Positions 1-11,900 of a DNA stretch of 64,000 nucleotides are shown in pieces. The notes under the pieces were generated by a model. That model ran no database searches and was not told the origin of the DNA. It saw only the letters and a program-made list of their open reading frames with translations. How positions within the stretch are numbered: the stretch's first letter is position 1; the number at the start of each line of letters is the position of its first letter. Source of the stretch: Symbiodinium natans (lineage: Eukaryota > Sar > Dinophyceae > Suessiales > Symbiodiniaceae). Where the stretch lies: the NCBI GenBank assembly GCA_905221605.1, contig CAJNDS010000097.1, positions 142,985-206,984 of the forward strand, written 5' to 3'. The translations under genes were made by a program, and so were the position numbers.

Positions 1-1040
1 TGGTCATTCCACATCTAAGTCATTCCAGCGATGGGGTGTTTCCAGTTGTCGGAACAACACCCCAGGCATTTCTTGCCTCTTTGAGCTTCGCCCTGAGCTT
101 CTCTCATTTTCTGATTTCATTGGCCCTTCTTCTCGGCTGCTGCTCGGCTCCATCGTCTTCGACTTGCTCCAATAGCACCTCTGAACCCCTTCAGTCGACA
201 GTGCCTTAGATGTTCTTCCCTGAGCCCTCCAGCTTCCCTCCTCCATCACCAACTCCTGCTTGCTGTCGGAACGGTGCCAGTTGCCTTGCTTTTTGGCAAA
301 TTCTTGCCTCTCCTTGAGCTTCTCTTCTTTTCTTTTGATTCCATTGACCCTCTTCTCGACTGCTGGCTCGACTCCATCGTCTTGCTTCTTGATTATTTCG
401 CTGCCCCAAAAGCACCCTTTGAGCCCCTCGATCGCTCTCGCAGTTGCCAGAATGGTGACGGCTTGCTTTCTTTTCGCAACCCTCGTTTCCCTGAGCTGCT
501 CTCTCTTTTTTTCTGACTCCAACGGTCCTCTTCTCGACTGCTCGACTTCATCGTTGCAAAAACACTCAAAAACACAACCCAGATTCCACCGAGAGGGCTG
601 AACCCAAGTCTCACCGTGGAGAAACAAATTTCACCCGCGTCTGTGGAGCAGGCAGGAGAAGAAGGCCTGAAGCAAGTCAAGTGAAGGCACAGTTTGGGCA
701 CACAGACCGGCACAGATTTGGAAGACAGCGACAGAAACTTAACAACAGAATTTGAGGCACAGCGACAGAAACTTGCAGTTGCCAGAATGGTGACGGCTTG
801 CTTTCTTTTTTGCAACCCTTGTTTCCCTAAGCTCTCTCTGTTTTCTAACTCCAACGCTTCTCTTCTTGACTGCTCGACTTTATCGTTGCAAAAACACTTA
901 AAAACACAACCCAGATTCCACCTCCTCCACCAAGTCAAGGTTTGGACAAGCAGCAGCCGAGTTGCTTGCTGGTGAATCTGTGGCCAAAGCGACAACAATC
1001 TGACATATCGACTTGAGTTGATACCGGCCCGGGCGAGCAC
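1..1040 (-). repeat. Divergent tandem repeats with possible minus-strand coding
   Basis: Two clear copies lie at about 440-590 and 775-922, and two weaker relatives at about 65-215 and 295-440. Read on the minus strand, the clear copies give related peptides that share WNLGCVF, a CFCND.VEQSRR core and a closing KRKQAVTILATA. The minus strand is open from 627 to 4 through three repeats. Conservation of the peptide despite base changes hints at coding, but every other gene in the window is on the + strand and I know no protein family for it. It may simply be a repeat element. Confidence 0.45.
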
Positions 1041-1097
1041 TAGCCGTGACCATTGATGTGACCTGCTTCCAGTGGGTAGAGTGGTGAGCCACTTCAG

Positions 1098-1149
1098 TTC
1101 TCTCTCTCTCTTTCTTTTTCTCTTTCTCGCTCACTTTCTCTTTGTTTTT

Positions 1150-1216
<67 letters not shown>

Positions 1217-1225
1217 CTCTATCTC
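1098..1225. repeat. CT-rich microsatellite
   Basis: Long imperfect run of TC dinucleotides with interspersed TTTC. It is followed at 1329-1420 by TTC and ATT/TAA tracts. Confidence 0.9.
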
Positions 1226-2565
1226 TGTGTCACATTCATGCATGTGCCAGTGACCTGCTCTCGTGTAGGGGCACAAACCTATTGTGCTTGGTTTCTGTTG
1301 TTACTGTTATCGTTACATTTTACTACGGTTCTGCTTCTTCTTCTTCTTCTTCTTCTCATTTTTCTTTTTTATTCTTATAATAATAATAGTAATAATTTTT
1401 TATTTTTATTATTATTGCTAGATAACGGTCTTCGAGGAATATACGGGGATCCCCCCCCCAATCCCCGAAAGGAACACTATTACTACTACTGTTTTTATTG
1501 TTGTTATGATTGTTGCTGTTATTCTCAAGCTCTCCTTGGTTCATGGAAAGGGCCTGAAGGGTGTTTTGGCACTGGAAGGCCCAACGAGCCTGCGAGCGGC
1601 GACGGTGCGGGGTGTGCAGCTGAGCCTGGCGGTATGATGATGATTCTTCTTCTTATGTTCATTTTTGTTCTAGTGCAAATTTTGCAAGAGTAACAATACT
1701 ATAATTATGACAATGGCATTATAATACCAGATATACTACCGCAGTATTGATAATACTCTTATAGTGTGGTCGTTTTGGAAAGATTCGACCTCTTTGGAAG
1801 AGTGATGTTCAGCTCCTATCGCGTTTTGCGGCTTGGGCACCTTCAGCTCGTAGTGGAGATGCAGTTCATGTCGCCGCTGTAGGGATGGATTCGTGACCCC
1901 GCGCCGCTTTTCAGTGCCCCCTGCAGCAGATCAGTCGAAGCCTCAGCTTGGAGCTGCGTTTGAGTCGGATCTGATTTGCAATAGTAGCCAAATTTTTCAT
2001 GGAACTGACAACTGGATCCATCTGGAATTGGTAATACATGTTGGCCTCCTCGTTGGATTTCGGCGCAAGCTACTTTGAAGGACGTGTTGAAGCCTTGGTG
2101 CTGAGGCCTACTCCCTGGAGGCTTGGTGCTGGATACCTGTGTGGGACTTGCCAAGATCGTCTCTAAGTTGTGTCAGTACTAGCAGCAAATCTGAGAATCC
2201 GAGAGATCAAGGACAACAGTGGCAGTAGAATGAGTGTTGCTGATTGTTGAAGAAAAAGAGGGCTCAGTTGCTAAGGGCCGCAATCCACGTCGTCGTTTTT
2301 TCGGTGTGGTGTTGACGGGCGTGACGGACACCCTCTCCGTTTCGGCAACTGGCCCGTCTTTGCAACACGAAGCTGTGAAGTTTGCCTTGCCCACCAAGGG
2401 TATTCGAGAATGCTCCACTGCAGGGTTCCTGGCTTTCTGCCAAGGCTTGTGTGTTCAGAACATGTGGTCGTGCTTGTATTTAAGCGTTGGTAGCAGGGAT
2501 GAGGGTCAAAAAAAATAAAAGGATCAAAAGCAAAAAAAAGGGATCAACAAAAAAAACTAGGCCCG
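1226..2565. other. No gene recognised
   Basis: Low-complexity TTC/ATT sequence (1329-1520) is followed by unique sequence. Short open frames exist on both strands, but none carries a recognisable motif or a consistent chain of splice sites. Confidence 0.4.
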
Positions 2566-2788
2566 AAACCCTAAACCCTAAACCCTAAGCCCTAAACTGT
2601 AAACCCTAAACCGTCAGCCCTAAACTGTAAACCCTAAACCCCAAACCCTAAACCTCAAACCCTCAACCCTGAACCCTGACCCTTGAACGCTAAACCTTAA
2701 ACAAAAAACCATAAGCCCTAAGCCCTAAGCCCTAAGCCCTAAACCCTGAACCCTAAATCCTAAACCCTGCCTTAAACCCTAAACCCTC
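2566..2788. repeat. Degenerate telomere-like CCCTAAA tract
   Basis: About 30 imperfect CCCTAAA heptamers with variants such as CCCTAAG, CCGTCAG and CCTCAAA. CCCTAAA/TTTAGGG is the plant-type telomere repeat also found in dinoflagellates. Unique sequence on both sides and heavy decay indicate an interstitial tract, not a chromosome end. Confidence 0.9.
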
Positions 2789-4285
2789 GGCTGTTCATTT
2801 TTGGATCCTTTTTCATTTTTTGGATCCGGCAGCCTTTTGGCAGCATGCCAGAATTAGGTGCCAATCTTTCGTCGCGATGCTGCGTGACTTTGGTGCTAGC
2901 ACCCACATATCTTCGTTCCTTTATTCTTGCAATTCTTGTGTTGTAATAAAATCTTGCGTTGACTATTGTTCTTGTTCTTACTGTTGTGATTCTGACTCTA
3001 GTTATTGATACTGTCACACACTGTCGTTGTTATTGTCATTGTATCTGTTATGTAGTACCACTGTTCTTGTAATTAGGATGTCGGACGTGCGTTGGGCATT
3101 TGAGGCCAAGTTTTTGCGTGAACCGCGTCAAGCCGACGGATGAGCACTGAGCTCAGTCTTCGGCTGCCAGTTTGAGCTCTTCCCGGAAGCCAAGACATCT
3201 GAGTGAAAGTCCACACCCATCAAAGTGAGTATGTAAGCATTATAGAGGAATGTTATTGTCGGGCTTGTTGAGGGTCACGAAGGAGTTTTGAGATGCGGCC
3301 AAGGACGTTTGAAAATTCTCCGCAGCAGGGTGCCAAGGGTGGTTCGCGCTTCTTTGCTTCAGCATAGCCAATGAGATCCTTTGCGCGATGAACTGGACAG
3401 TGCCGAAACTTGTTGCCCCAAGGCCGTCACTTGTACTCCCCCCACCGGAAGCCAAAGACGAGTGCCGGTCTCATGTGCTTGCAGCGCTGATCTGCAGAAG
3501 TTACGGAGCATCTGTCCTCAGGTCGTCCTGTCGTGAGCCATGCCCTTCAACAGCGGATGTTGTGGCGCAACCTCATGTGCGTTGGACGTTGCTTGCGCAG
3601 GGGGGAATGTGAATGAGGGAGATACTTCGCCGAAACTACTTGTAGCAAAACGGTGGGGCCCCTGTCTCACTGTCACTCATTGTCATCCCAACAGCGGCAC
3701 TGAACTCAGTCATCGGGCGCCCGGATCGCTTGGCATTTCTCAGAAGCAGAACTTTACTAGAATCCTGAACATCCTAAACGCAAGCTGCAGTGCTTCGAAT
3801 GTCTTATAAGGCCAACTCAAGGGCCGGACGTTCTTGCCGCCGTATGCGGCGTTTCGTAGGCCCACTGCGGCTGCAAGCCGCTTTGGGGCAGCAAAGCTGC
3901 ATTTGCCACAGATGCGAAGCCAATGACGCTTCAGCAGCACATGCCGGCCCGAGAGCCTGAAGTGACGTAGTGGTACTTCAGAGGTTTTTGGAAAGGGTTT
4001 GTTGATGTGCTTACACGCCGCATCCCACCCAATGCTCGAAGGTATTGAGGCTGTGGAGCTTGAGGTTCTGAGGCCGGGCTCTTCCAACATCGCTGATATA
4101 TTCCAAGAAGTTTCGAGAAGCATCGAGATCTTCTTGGCTGAGTTTCGACCAATGTCAAGAAAAGGTTTCGGCCCTTACTGTTGTTACCTTGTCTGGTTGC
4201 ATGCATAGATAGCTGCACGCTGAAGACCACAAGCGCTTCCGCTGATAGCTGTTTGGGTACGCGCCTTCTGCGATCACTTCTTCGA
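2789..4285. other. No gene recognised
   Basis: Mixed sequence without a coherent exon chain. Frames of 60-130 codons occur on both strands but lack recognisable domains. Confidence 0.4.
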
Positions 4286-4585
4286 GTACTGCACTGCTAC
4301 TGCTACTGCTGCTCCTCCTGCTACTCGCTACTCCTGCTACTCCTGCTACTCCTGCTACTCGCTACTCCTGCTACTGCTGCCACTGCTGCTACTCCTGCTG
4401 CTCCTGCTACTGCTGCTACTGCTGCTACTGCTGCTACTGCTGCTACTGCTGCTACTGCTGCTGCGGCTACTGCGGCTACTGGTGCTACTGGTGCTACTGC
4501 TGCTACTGCTGCTACTGCTGCTACTGCTGCTACTGCTGTAACTCCTCCTACTACTACTACTACTCCTCCTCCTCCTCCTACTACT
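4286..4585. repeat. TGCTAC/TGC trinucleotide-type repeat
   Basis: Repeats of CTGCTACTG with CTC and GGC variants. One frame reads as Ala/Thr-rich and the opposite strand as Ala/Val-rich. The long open frames here follow from the repeat and are not evidence of coding. Confidence 0.85.
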
Positions 4586-5645
4586 AGTACTAGTGCTAGG
4601 GTAGCTTCGCCTAGCAAGGTACCCAGAATGTCTCGTGTTGTTTTCAAAGTGTTTGAAAAGGTTTCAAAAAGTGTTTTCATCGTATTCTAATTTATTGGAA
4701 AGACGAGGGATGTGAAGGCGAAAGGTCTTGGAAGCAAAAAGAAATTTTTCGAAGCGATGTTAAAGGGTTTGAGCCGGTTTCAGGAGGGTGTTCAAGGGTT
4801 TCACAACAGATGTGGTTTAGAATATCAGATCGTTTTCGAACCGGTTTTAGTGGTTGCAGAAAGCTTTCCAGCTGAAAGGTTTGAGGGGGTTTTAGTGTGG
4901 CTTCGCAAGGGCAGGTCAGATTTTGCTTGGGGTTTTCATGTGTTGGGAAAGAAGGTAAAAAAGGGTCTTGAAAGATTTTATAGGGGTCGTAGAGGGTGTT
5001 GTGAATGGTCAAGAAAGCTTAAAGCAGGGCATGGGGGGTTTAAGAGGTGCGTTGAAAAAGGTTTCGAAGGTGTTGACACGACGGGTTGTTGGAGTGCAGT
5101 GGGGTGTGCTCCCTGCCTCCCCTGTGGAACGCGTGTGCAGACGACCGGAATTTGAATTCAGTTCGCACGTTTTTGTTGGGAAGCATTTGGACGCCACGAA
5201 TGTGGGCACTTGTACGTGTGTTGACTGAAAGGATTTGGCCAGTATACTCTTGGGACCATTCTGGATAGAAAAAAACCCGGCTGGCTTCAAACACGGCGGC
5301 GTGAAAGCACATATATGCCCAAGGGCCGATGTTTAGCCCGCAGATCAGCCCGAGAGGGGTGGCCCTTCTCGAGCCATTGCCAACTTGGGTCGGAGGAGCA
5401 CTTGAAACTTGAAAGCCCTAGCTTCCATGGGCGTGCTGTTTAGTGCACCGTCAGGGCCATGGCCATGGCTAAGCCCGTTCAAAACGTGATAGGCCATGTG
5501 AGTCAAAAAGCGACGACGGTGGTGGATTTCGCGACCCCAGGATTCCAAAAGCGATGACAGTTTTGAGGAAGACGAGCACGGCCACGCCTGGTCCAAGATG
5601 CGAACACAGCTCGAAAAACCCATGGCTCGCAGTGGGGTGCGACGC
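4586..5645. other. No gene recognised; G/T-rich + strand
   Basis: The stretch 4690-5090 is rich in GGTTT/AAGGG words and open in several frames on both strands, as skewed composition produces. No domain or exon chain was found. Confidence 0.4.
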
Positions 5646-5647
<2 letters not shown>

Positions 5648-5693
<46 letters not shown>

Positions 5694-5716
5694 TTGTGTG
5701 TGTGTGTGTGTGCGTG
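5648..5716. repeat. TG microsatellite
   Basis: Around 30 TG dinucleotides with a few CG or TT interruptions. Confidence 0.95.
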
Positions 5717-6565
5717 CCGCATGCTATAGCCGGTCAAGCCCCCGTTACCCCTCACGGTGGAACCCCTTGAGTGTCGACACGCTCACGTTGTTGGGCAGAA
5801 TAGTATGCTGGAAAGTCGTGGTGCTGAGTGTCTTGGTTTGCGTGTGCAGCTGCATGAGTTGGCTTGCCTACCCACCACCTACCGCTTTAATGAGCTGTTG
5901 CCCCGAGCGCGTTTGGTGCCGTGTGGCAGTGTGGCATTCGTTTTGCACCTACTCCTTAGTATTGAAGGCCGAACGCGGGAATACCTTTGAGCAATTGTTC
6001 GCTTCAACCGCATCTCTTAACGAGAGGAGATTTGAGTTCAGTGATTTTGTTTTGATGTGAGATTGGATTAGTCGAGTTTTCCGTTTTCCGAGGACGATGA
6101 GTGTGTAATGCTGTTCCATGCACTGCTGAGCCACATGCCTATCATTGTGATGTTTGCACCCGAACATGGGATTCAACCGATTCGTGGTCGCTTCTGCTTT
6201 GTTCGAGTCGCGTGATGCGACATAGTAGTTGTGTTTGGAGATCCTGGTTGCTATCAGCCGCGGCCTCGGTGAATGGGTGTTTCGATGATGAGCAGTTTTG
6301 ATGTTTTCGTGATCTCTGCAAATTCTGCTTGTAAGGTCGAATGAAGCCCTTACAGGCTCTAGGTTTGCGTGGCGCGCGGGCAGCCGAATTGGTTGCATTG
6401 GGAAATCGATTTCCCAAGCAGCTGCCATGCAGAACCTTCAACATAAGACATATCAACAAGATGGCCACAGAGAGCACAATGGCAGGTGCCGATACGTGCA
6501 GGGTTGTTTCTGTGTGCATTTGGATCGAGGACATGCTGAAACTTCAAAGCAGTGTACTTGCGCAG
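5717..6565. other. Upstream region of the dioxygenase gene, no exon assigned
   Basis: Upstream exons of the following gene may lie here, since the first exon I could place does not begin with a convincing start codon. I could not identify one. Confidence 0.35.
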
Positions 6566-7828
6566 GTGAATCCAGAAAGCCTGCAGTGCCACTACAAGAA
6601 GTCGTGCCGCGCGATGGTTCTCGTGATGATGTCAAAGTGCTGCCAAACGACCCAGACACACTTCGGCGAATTGGGATGTTTCAGCATTTGTGGCGGTTTT
6701 ATGTTGTTCGGTCATGCCTTAGTCTCGTACTCCAGTGGTCGGGTTGCTTGGTTTCCAGCAAATGGCAAGGTTGCGAGTGAAATCCATCGCAAACATCACG
6801 CCAGAAGAACAGCAAGAGTTCGTGTTCATGATGAACCGCTACGGTGCTGCTGTTCTTGTTCAAGAAGAGTTTGACGATGGCCTGCAGGCTTACAAAACAT
6901 TGGACCGATGGTTTGGTCGTTGTATACCTCATGATGCCATGAATGAACATGGCATTGTCGAGATCAACCCCGCCAAGCCAACCAGCATCAACACGGCGAA
7001 CCCCAAGAAGGAACACCTGCCGCACACGGACGACGCCTACACCGACAGCCCCTCAGCGCTCCTTGGCTGAGTTTCAATTTGCCATCTCTGTCCGTGCATG
7101 TTAGACTCTCTCTCAAGTCTGTGTTTTCTTCGAAAGCTGAAGGGCGGTCCTGTGCAGAGCGCGCAAAAGCTTTTTGAGGTTTCTCACCTTGCAGTGCCGC
7201 CAATCTGCACCCTCCGGTGGTGGTGAGTCGGTTCTCGTGTCTGGTGCCGATCTTGTGACGGCTCTTTCGAACGAGGAGCTTCGAACGTTGATGCAGCCGG
7301 GCATGGTTTCCATGGGCCGAAGACCTGCCGGAGATGGATCCTGGATGAAGGTCAGCTCCATTCCCCTGTTCTGGGTGGACAAGTCCTCTGGGTGGTTGCA
7401 GGTGCGATGGCGCTGCAACGATGGCTGTTTGGGGGATGTGGCCGAGGAGGTGAAGCCTTCTTATGAGCAGATGGACGCCGTCGCCCGGAAGGAGGCAAAG
7501 GTTGTTAGTTCTCATAACTTCCTTCACACTCGTCTTCGTCTTAGTTTTCGAATTTGCTTTTATTTGTTTTTATTTGGAGGTGCACCAGCTTGTCGTGCCC
7601 CTGGTGCCGGGGGAGGTCCTTGTCATGGACAATCGGGCTGTCGCACATGGTCGAAGGCCGTATGAGTCCGACGAGCCAAGAGTGATGTGGCGGAAGAACT
7701 ACGTCGGTAACGGTGAGCTGGCAGCGCAGCTCACTAGCGGAACATGTGCTGCGTTCTCGAGTATGTTTGATGGGCTTCACAGCATGTTCGACCCGTCTTC
7801 TTGGGATCCATCCAAGATAAAGCTTTAA
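6566..7828 (+). CDS. TauD/TfdA-type Fe(II)/2-oxoglutarate dioxygenase, four exons seen
   Basis: The exons I rebuild are about 6566-6695 (5' limit uncertain, 6566 or 6587), 6770-7057, 7179-7500 and 7580-7828, ending in TAA. Intron phases agree at every junction. The donors are GT, GC and GT; the acceptors are AAG|G, GAG|G and GAG|G. The product is about 330 residues, the usual size of the family. The HxD iron-binding pair is seen as LPHTDDAYTD in the second exon. The distal His and the 2-oxoglutarate-binding Arg lie in the last exon, in AVAHGRRPYE and PRVMWR. Family knowledge: such enzymes hydroxylate small molecules such as taurine or gamma-butyrobetaine, or act in natural-product synthesis; the substrate cannot be told here. 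An in-frame TGA at 7068-7070 follows the GC donor and belongs to the intron. The true start codon may lie further upstream. Confidence 0.85.
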
Positions 7829-8984
7829 GATGGCTACGATCCGTTTGGATATGTACAGAGGCCTCTGGCAGCCTGACGTCGTCCAGCCTGTCCAGCGTTG
7901 TGCTAAGTTTCGTTGACTTTGGAGCGGCCTGGTTGAGATCCGAAGGACTCTTTTCTCCGGCCCCGGCCCACAAGGCATGGCAAAAAATTTGGTTGACACG
8001 GGTTCCGAAGGCGACTGCCCCCTTCGTATTTTTCATAGCCTGGTGCAGTTGCCTTCAAGGGGAGCGGTACTAACAGTCCAGACTCCATCTAAAAGCATGG
8101 AAACACCGCAACTGTGAAAGGTCCGCAAAGCGTGTACTGCTCCCTGGGCCATCGCAGAGTCTGTGCGCCAATGACAATGTGCACAGGGCGCTCTGACCTC
8201 GTATCTCGTAGGGGAACCAAAGGGAACCCAGGGCATGGTCCGTCTGTGCTCTCAGCCGTGAAGAGTCCCCAGGCTGCAAGCATTTAGACTTGCTGAGCCT
8301 GGCCTCAGCAATGATTTCGAAACTGGTGAGTGCTTTTGACCAACTGGTGCGATCAATCATGTGGAAAACTATGGCTGTGCCGTTGTGCCATGGTCACGTC
8401 CAGAGCGCAGCTACTACATCTATTGCAAGTGTCAAGAACTGTACCTTGCGCGTGCATTTTGCAGCTTCGAAGCATTTTTGCTCACTTCTTTGCTTTTAGC
8501 ATAGTCATAGGCCTCGTCATGGCGACGAGGAAGAAGAAAGCGAAGTCAGACGCAACCTGTCCCAACATGCTACTCCCCCCCCATCCCCCCCCCATCACAA
8601 ATCTGACCAGCGACTTGCAGTAGATATCACATCACGGCAGTCCTTGTTTTTTTTTCAGCCCAGGCAAGTTCTGACGCCGAGGAGGCATGTGTGGAGCACG
8701 CTCCGACAAGGTTGTGTGGCAGGGTTCTTTGTCGTAACTTGGACAGGAGGAGAGCGGTTCTCCCAGAGAGAAGAAATCTGCAGACGAAAAACGTCCTGTT
8801 ACTTGTGCTGCAAGAGAAGCGACAGGAACAATTCTGCAGCGGCTGGTGTGAAATCACGCTTTATGCACACTCCCAAGGCCAAATCCAAAAACGAGGAGGA
8901 GCCTCGAGGCAGGCGACAGAGGCCTGGGCTTAGTTGGGATGCTTGCAGGCTTTGCTTTGTCTTTGTGTCTCGTATCTTCTCTCA
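7829..8984. other. Intergenic region
   Basis: Holds the 3' flank of the dioxygenase gene and the 5' flank of the next gene. No RNA gene or coding exon was recognised. Two poly-C runs occur near 8574-8592. Confidence 0.4.
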
Positions 8985-11900
8985 ATGGCCCAGCCTGAGC
9001 CACCAAGGTCGCGAACTAGGTCTCGAAGGCGGTCACGTTCGCGCAGCTTGACTGCGTTCATGTGACAATGTCCGAGGGCCTGTCAGATGCAATGTTGACT
9101 GAAGGGACCTCCAAGATGTCCAAGCAACCAAACATGCGGAATAGGTGATCGGCGAGACGATAGGCGCCGAGGCGGAGCACGCCACGGCGACCGAAGACGA
9201 GGAGGTAGATATAGCCGCAGAGACGAGACACGGCGTCACTTGGACTTGCCAAGATCTGCTGTGTGTTACGTTGTTTTTGAATGTTCCTTCACTTTACACA
9301 AAAATGCATTTCCTTTAGTATGCTGCCGTGGCATTCTGAAGTCCTCAGGCGATGACCGTGATCGTCGCGACGACCGAGATCGCCGGGATGACCGGGATCG
9401 TCGTGATGACCGCCGCCGTGATGAACGCGGACGCAGAGGCCGTGGAGATCGCCGGGATGACAGGAGCTGTGTTGAGAGTCTAGAGTGCTCAGTCTTGCTC
9501 AGGGCCCGGAAGTCACAAAGGTTTGAAGCATCTCAGGACTGGCGATCAAGATGATAGTACCTCGGCATGACCTAATCATCGCCATGCACCATGCAGGTTT
9601 GTGCGGAGATGCAGCGATGTGCGATGTGCTTCCAATGTTGAGGCCAAGAATCCTCTGAACCCGAAAAGAGGACGCCAGCTTGCAGCACTTTTTTTGCCTG
9701 CATCCCTGTTCCAAGGGGTCTGCATTGCGGGTGCAGGAAAAGACCCCGGCAGGGAGACAAGAAAACCCGAAAAAAGGGTGACGAGAAGTCTACGCGGGGG
9801 AAGAGAAAAGGACTTCTTTTTGGGCAACGGCATCAGCACTCTTACCATTGCATGTTTGTGCATCTTCTAGGAAAGAGAGACTCAGACGACGATGACGACG
9901 AGGAGGATGAAGACGAGGAAGAGGAGGTGCAACAAACAGACGGCTACGTTGAGTCACGTTGAGTAGGTTACCGTCATGGCTGAGCGCAGGAAGAGGAGGA
10001 GGAGGACGACAAGAAGGAGGCAGGGTCTTGTTTTCTTTTCAGGTTAATGCAGACAGAGATAGCATGTTAGAAGGACGAGGATGACGAAGAAGAAAAGGAG
10101 GATTGACACACCGTGTCTGTTGGCTAGCGAAGAGCATCTCAATTTCTGATTCAAGCTCGAAGGATGAGGAGGAAGAGGACGAGGAAGACACCAAGAAGAC
10201 TCCGCCCAAGAAGGTTGGCTCAACCTTCCGTTCTGTGCCAGTCCTCTCAGAGATCAGACAGTGCTGTCAACCTTCGAACTCCATCACCATACAACCCATG
10301 CATTCGATGCAAAACACAGGGTTCACCTCACATGTTAGCATGCTTTGTACCCCGTCAAGGGCACGGCTGCATGTGGGTTTTGAACTTGTAAAGGCCCCCA
10401 ATAGGACTTAGGAATGTTCTCCGCCAGGCAGCTGGGGAGCCAGCTGGAAAATCGGAGAAGGCATATGCATGTACATTCATGCTTGCTCGCGCTCATTGAA
10501 TTGTGACCGTTTTTGATTTGCCTCCCGCCTCCCAGGAGATCGTAGAAAAACTGAGAAGAGACCGGCATGCGCCCTACTGTTGTCCATTGGCATCGTGGCA
10601 CCTGCGTTGACAAATTGAGCTCAGAAGGGAGCGAGAGAGAGAGAGAGAGAGAGATAGGTGCCTATCAGACTGTATACAGGCGAGCGAGGAGGCAGCTGCT
10701 AAAGGCTGAAATCAAAGCTTTGAGCTGCTTGGTTCGAATATGTTGTGTGCTGCTCTATGCTGCAGTTGATGTGTATGATTTCTGGTAGCCCACCCTCAAA
10801 GGGACCATCACTCTACACATATAGATATATATATATATATGTATACAGATAGATAGGCCTACGTCTATCTATCTATCTATATATATATATATGCACATAT
10901 ATCTATATACATCTATATATATATATATATAGGATATCTTGCGCACGTGCGTGGCACAGTGCAGTGGATGGTCCATGTACCTGTTGCCAAGGTCTGCAGG
11001 CAGGGTTGGTGTTTTTGGTCAATTCCAGCTTTTGCAACTGGCCGTTTCTCCCGCGGGCAGGTGCAAATCGCCGCTCTTGAAACTGAATCTGCGGAAATGA
11101 GCAGACAGAAAGAGGCAGTGTGTGCATCTCCGTCTCCCTTGCTGCCTTGCTTTGTTGCTGGCGGTTTCCACGAGTTTCGAATGAAGCCTTTTTTGCAGTC
11201 CCCCATCTTGGTTCTGTAAATACACACCGAAATACAGAAAGAGACAGACATGAACACATAAATAAAGAACGCTAGCAAAATGGATAATGAAATCTGAGGG
11301 ACAAAGAAAAAGTGCAGCTGTGCCCTTCCAACCCTAAGCCCTAAACCATCCCTAACCGAAAGCCTTGACTCAGACGCCCAAACCTTACAGCCGACGGATC
11401 TGCATCCCGAAACCCCCCCTCCCCGCATGTCTTCCAAGGTTGCTGTGACGGACCACCTGCCATCAAAAGGAGTTGCTTCAACGCCCATTTCCAAACCAAC
11501 CTCCCCAACTCCCTGCGCCCCGTTCTTAAGCCTTGCACTCCTTGCTCTGTGAAGGACCCCTCCCCCCTGCCCCTGCCCCCAAAACCCATGAGTCCACGCT
11601 CTCCGCAAAACACATGAGAGATATCGCGCTCTGCCCCTTTGGATCCCAGCCAGCTGGACAGGCTTTGGCACAGAAGTCTTCTGACCTCCCTGCTCGTGCT
11701 GAGCAGGAGGAGGAAGATCGCAACCGTCCAAGGGGATGCGAGTTGCAGCAACAGCTCCAGCTCTGTTGTCCGATTGCCCCGAGAATCACGCACAATTGAG
11801 GTCAGCGACGATTGACAGAACTCCAAGCGGAGGTTGAGGAATTACAAAGCGAAGAAGCAGCATCTCAAGCCAAGCCTTTTGTTTGCATACTTGGTTCCGT

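Noticed and set aside
4181-4690. Ala/Thr-rich frame of about 170 codons
   Set aside because: Produced by the CTGCTACTG repeat; both strands are equally open.
5554-6060. Cys/Val-rich frame of 168 codons
   Set aside because: Created by the TG microsatellite read as alternating Val and Cys.
7068-7070. TGA as the end of the dioxygenase gene
   Set aside because: A GC donor ten bases earlier (7058) and an acceptor at 7178 restore the SA-FLTLQC motif in phase, so the TGA is intronic.
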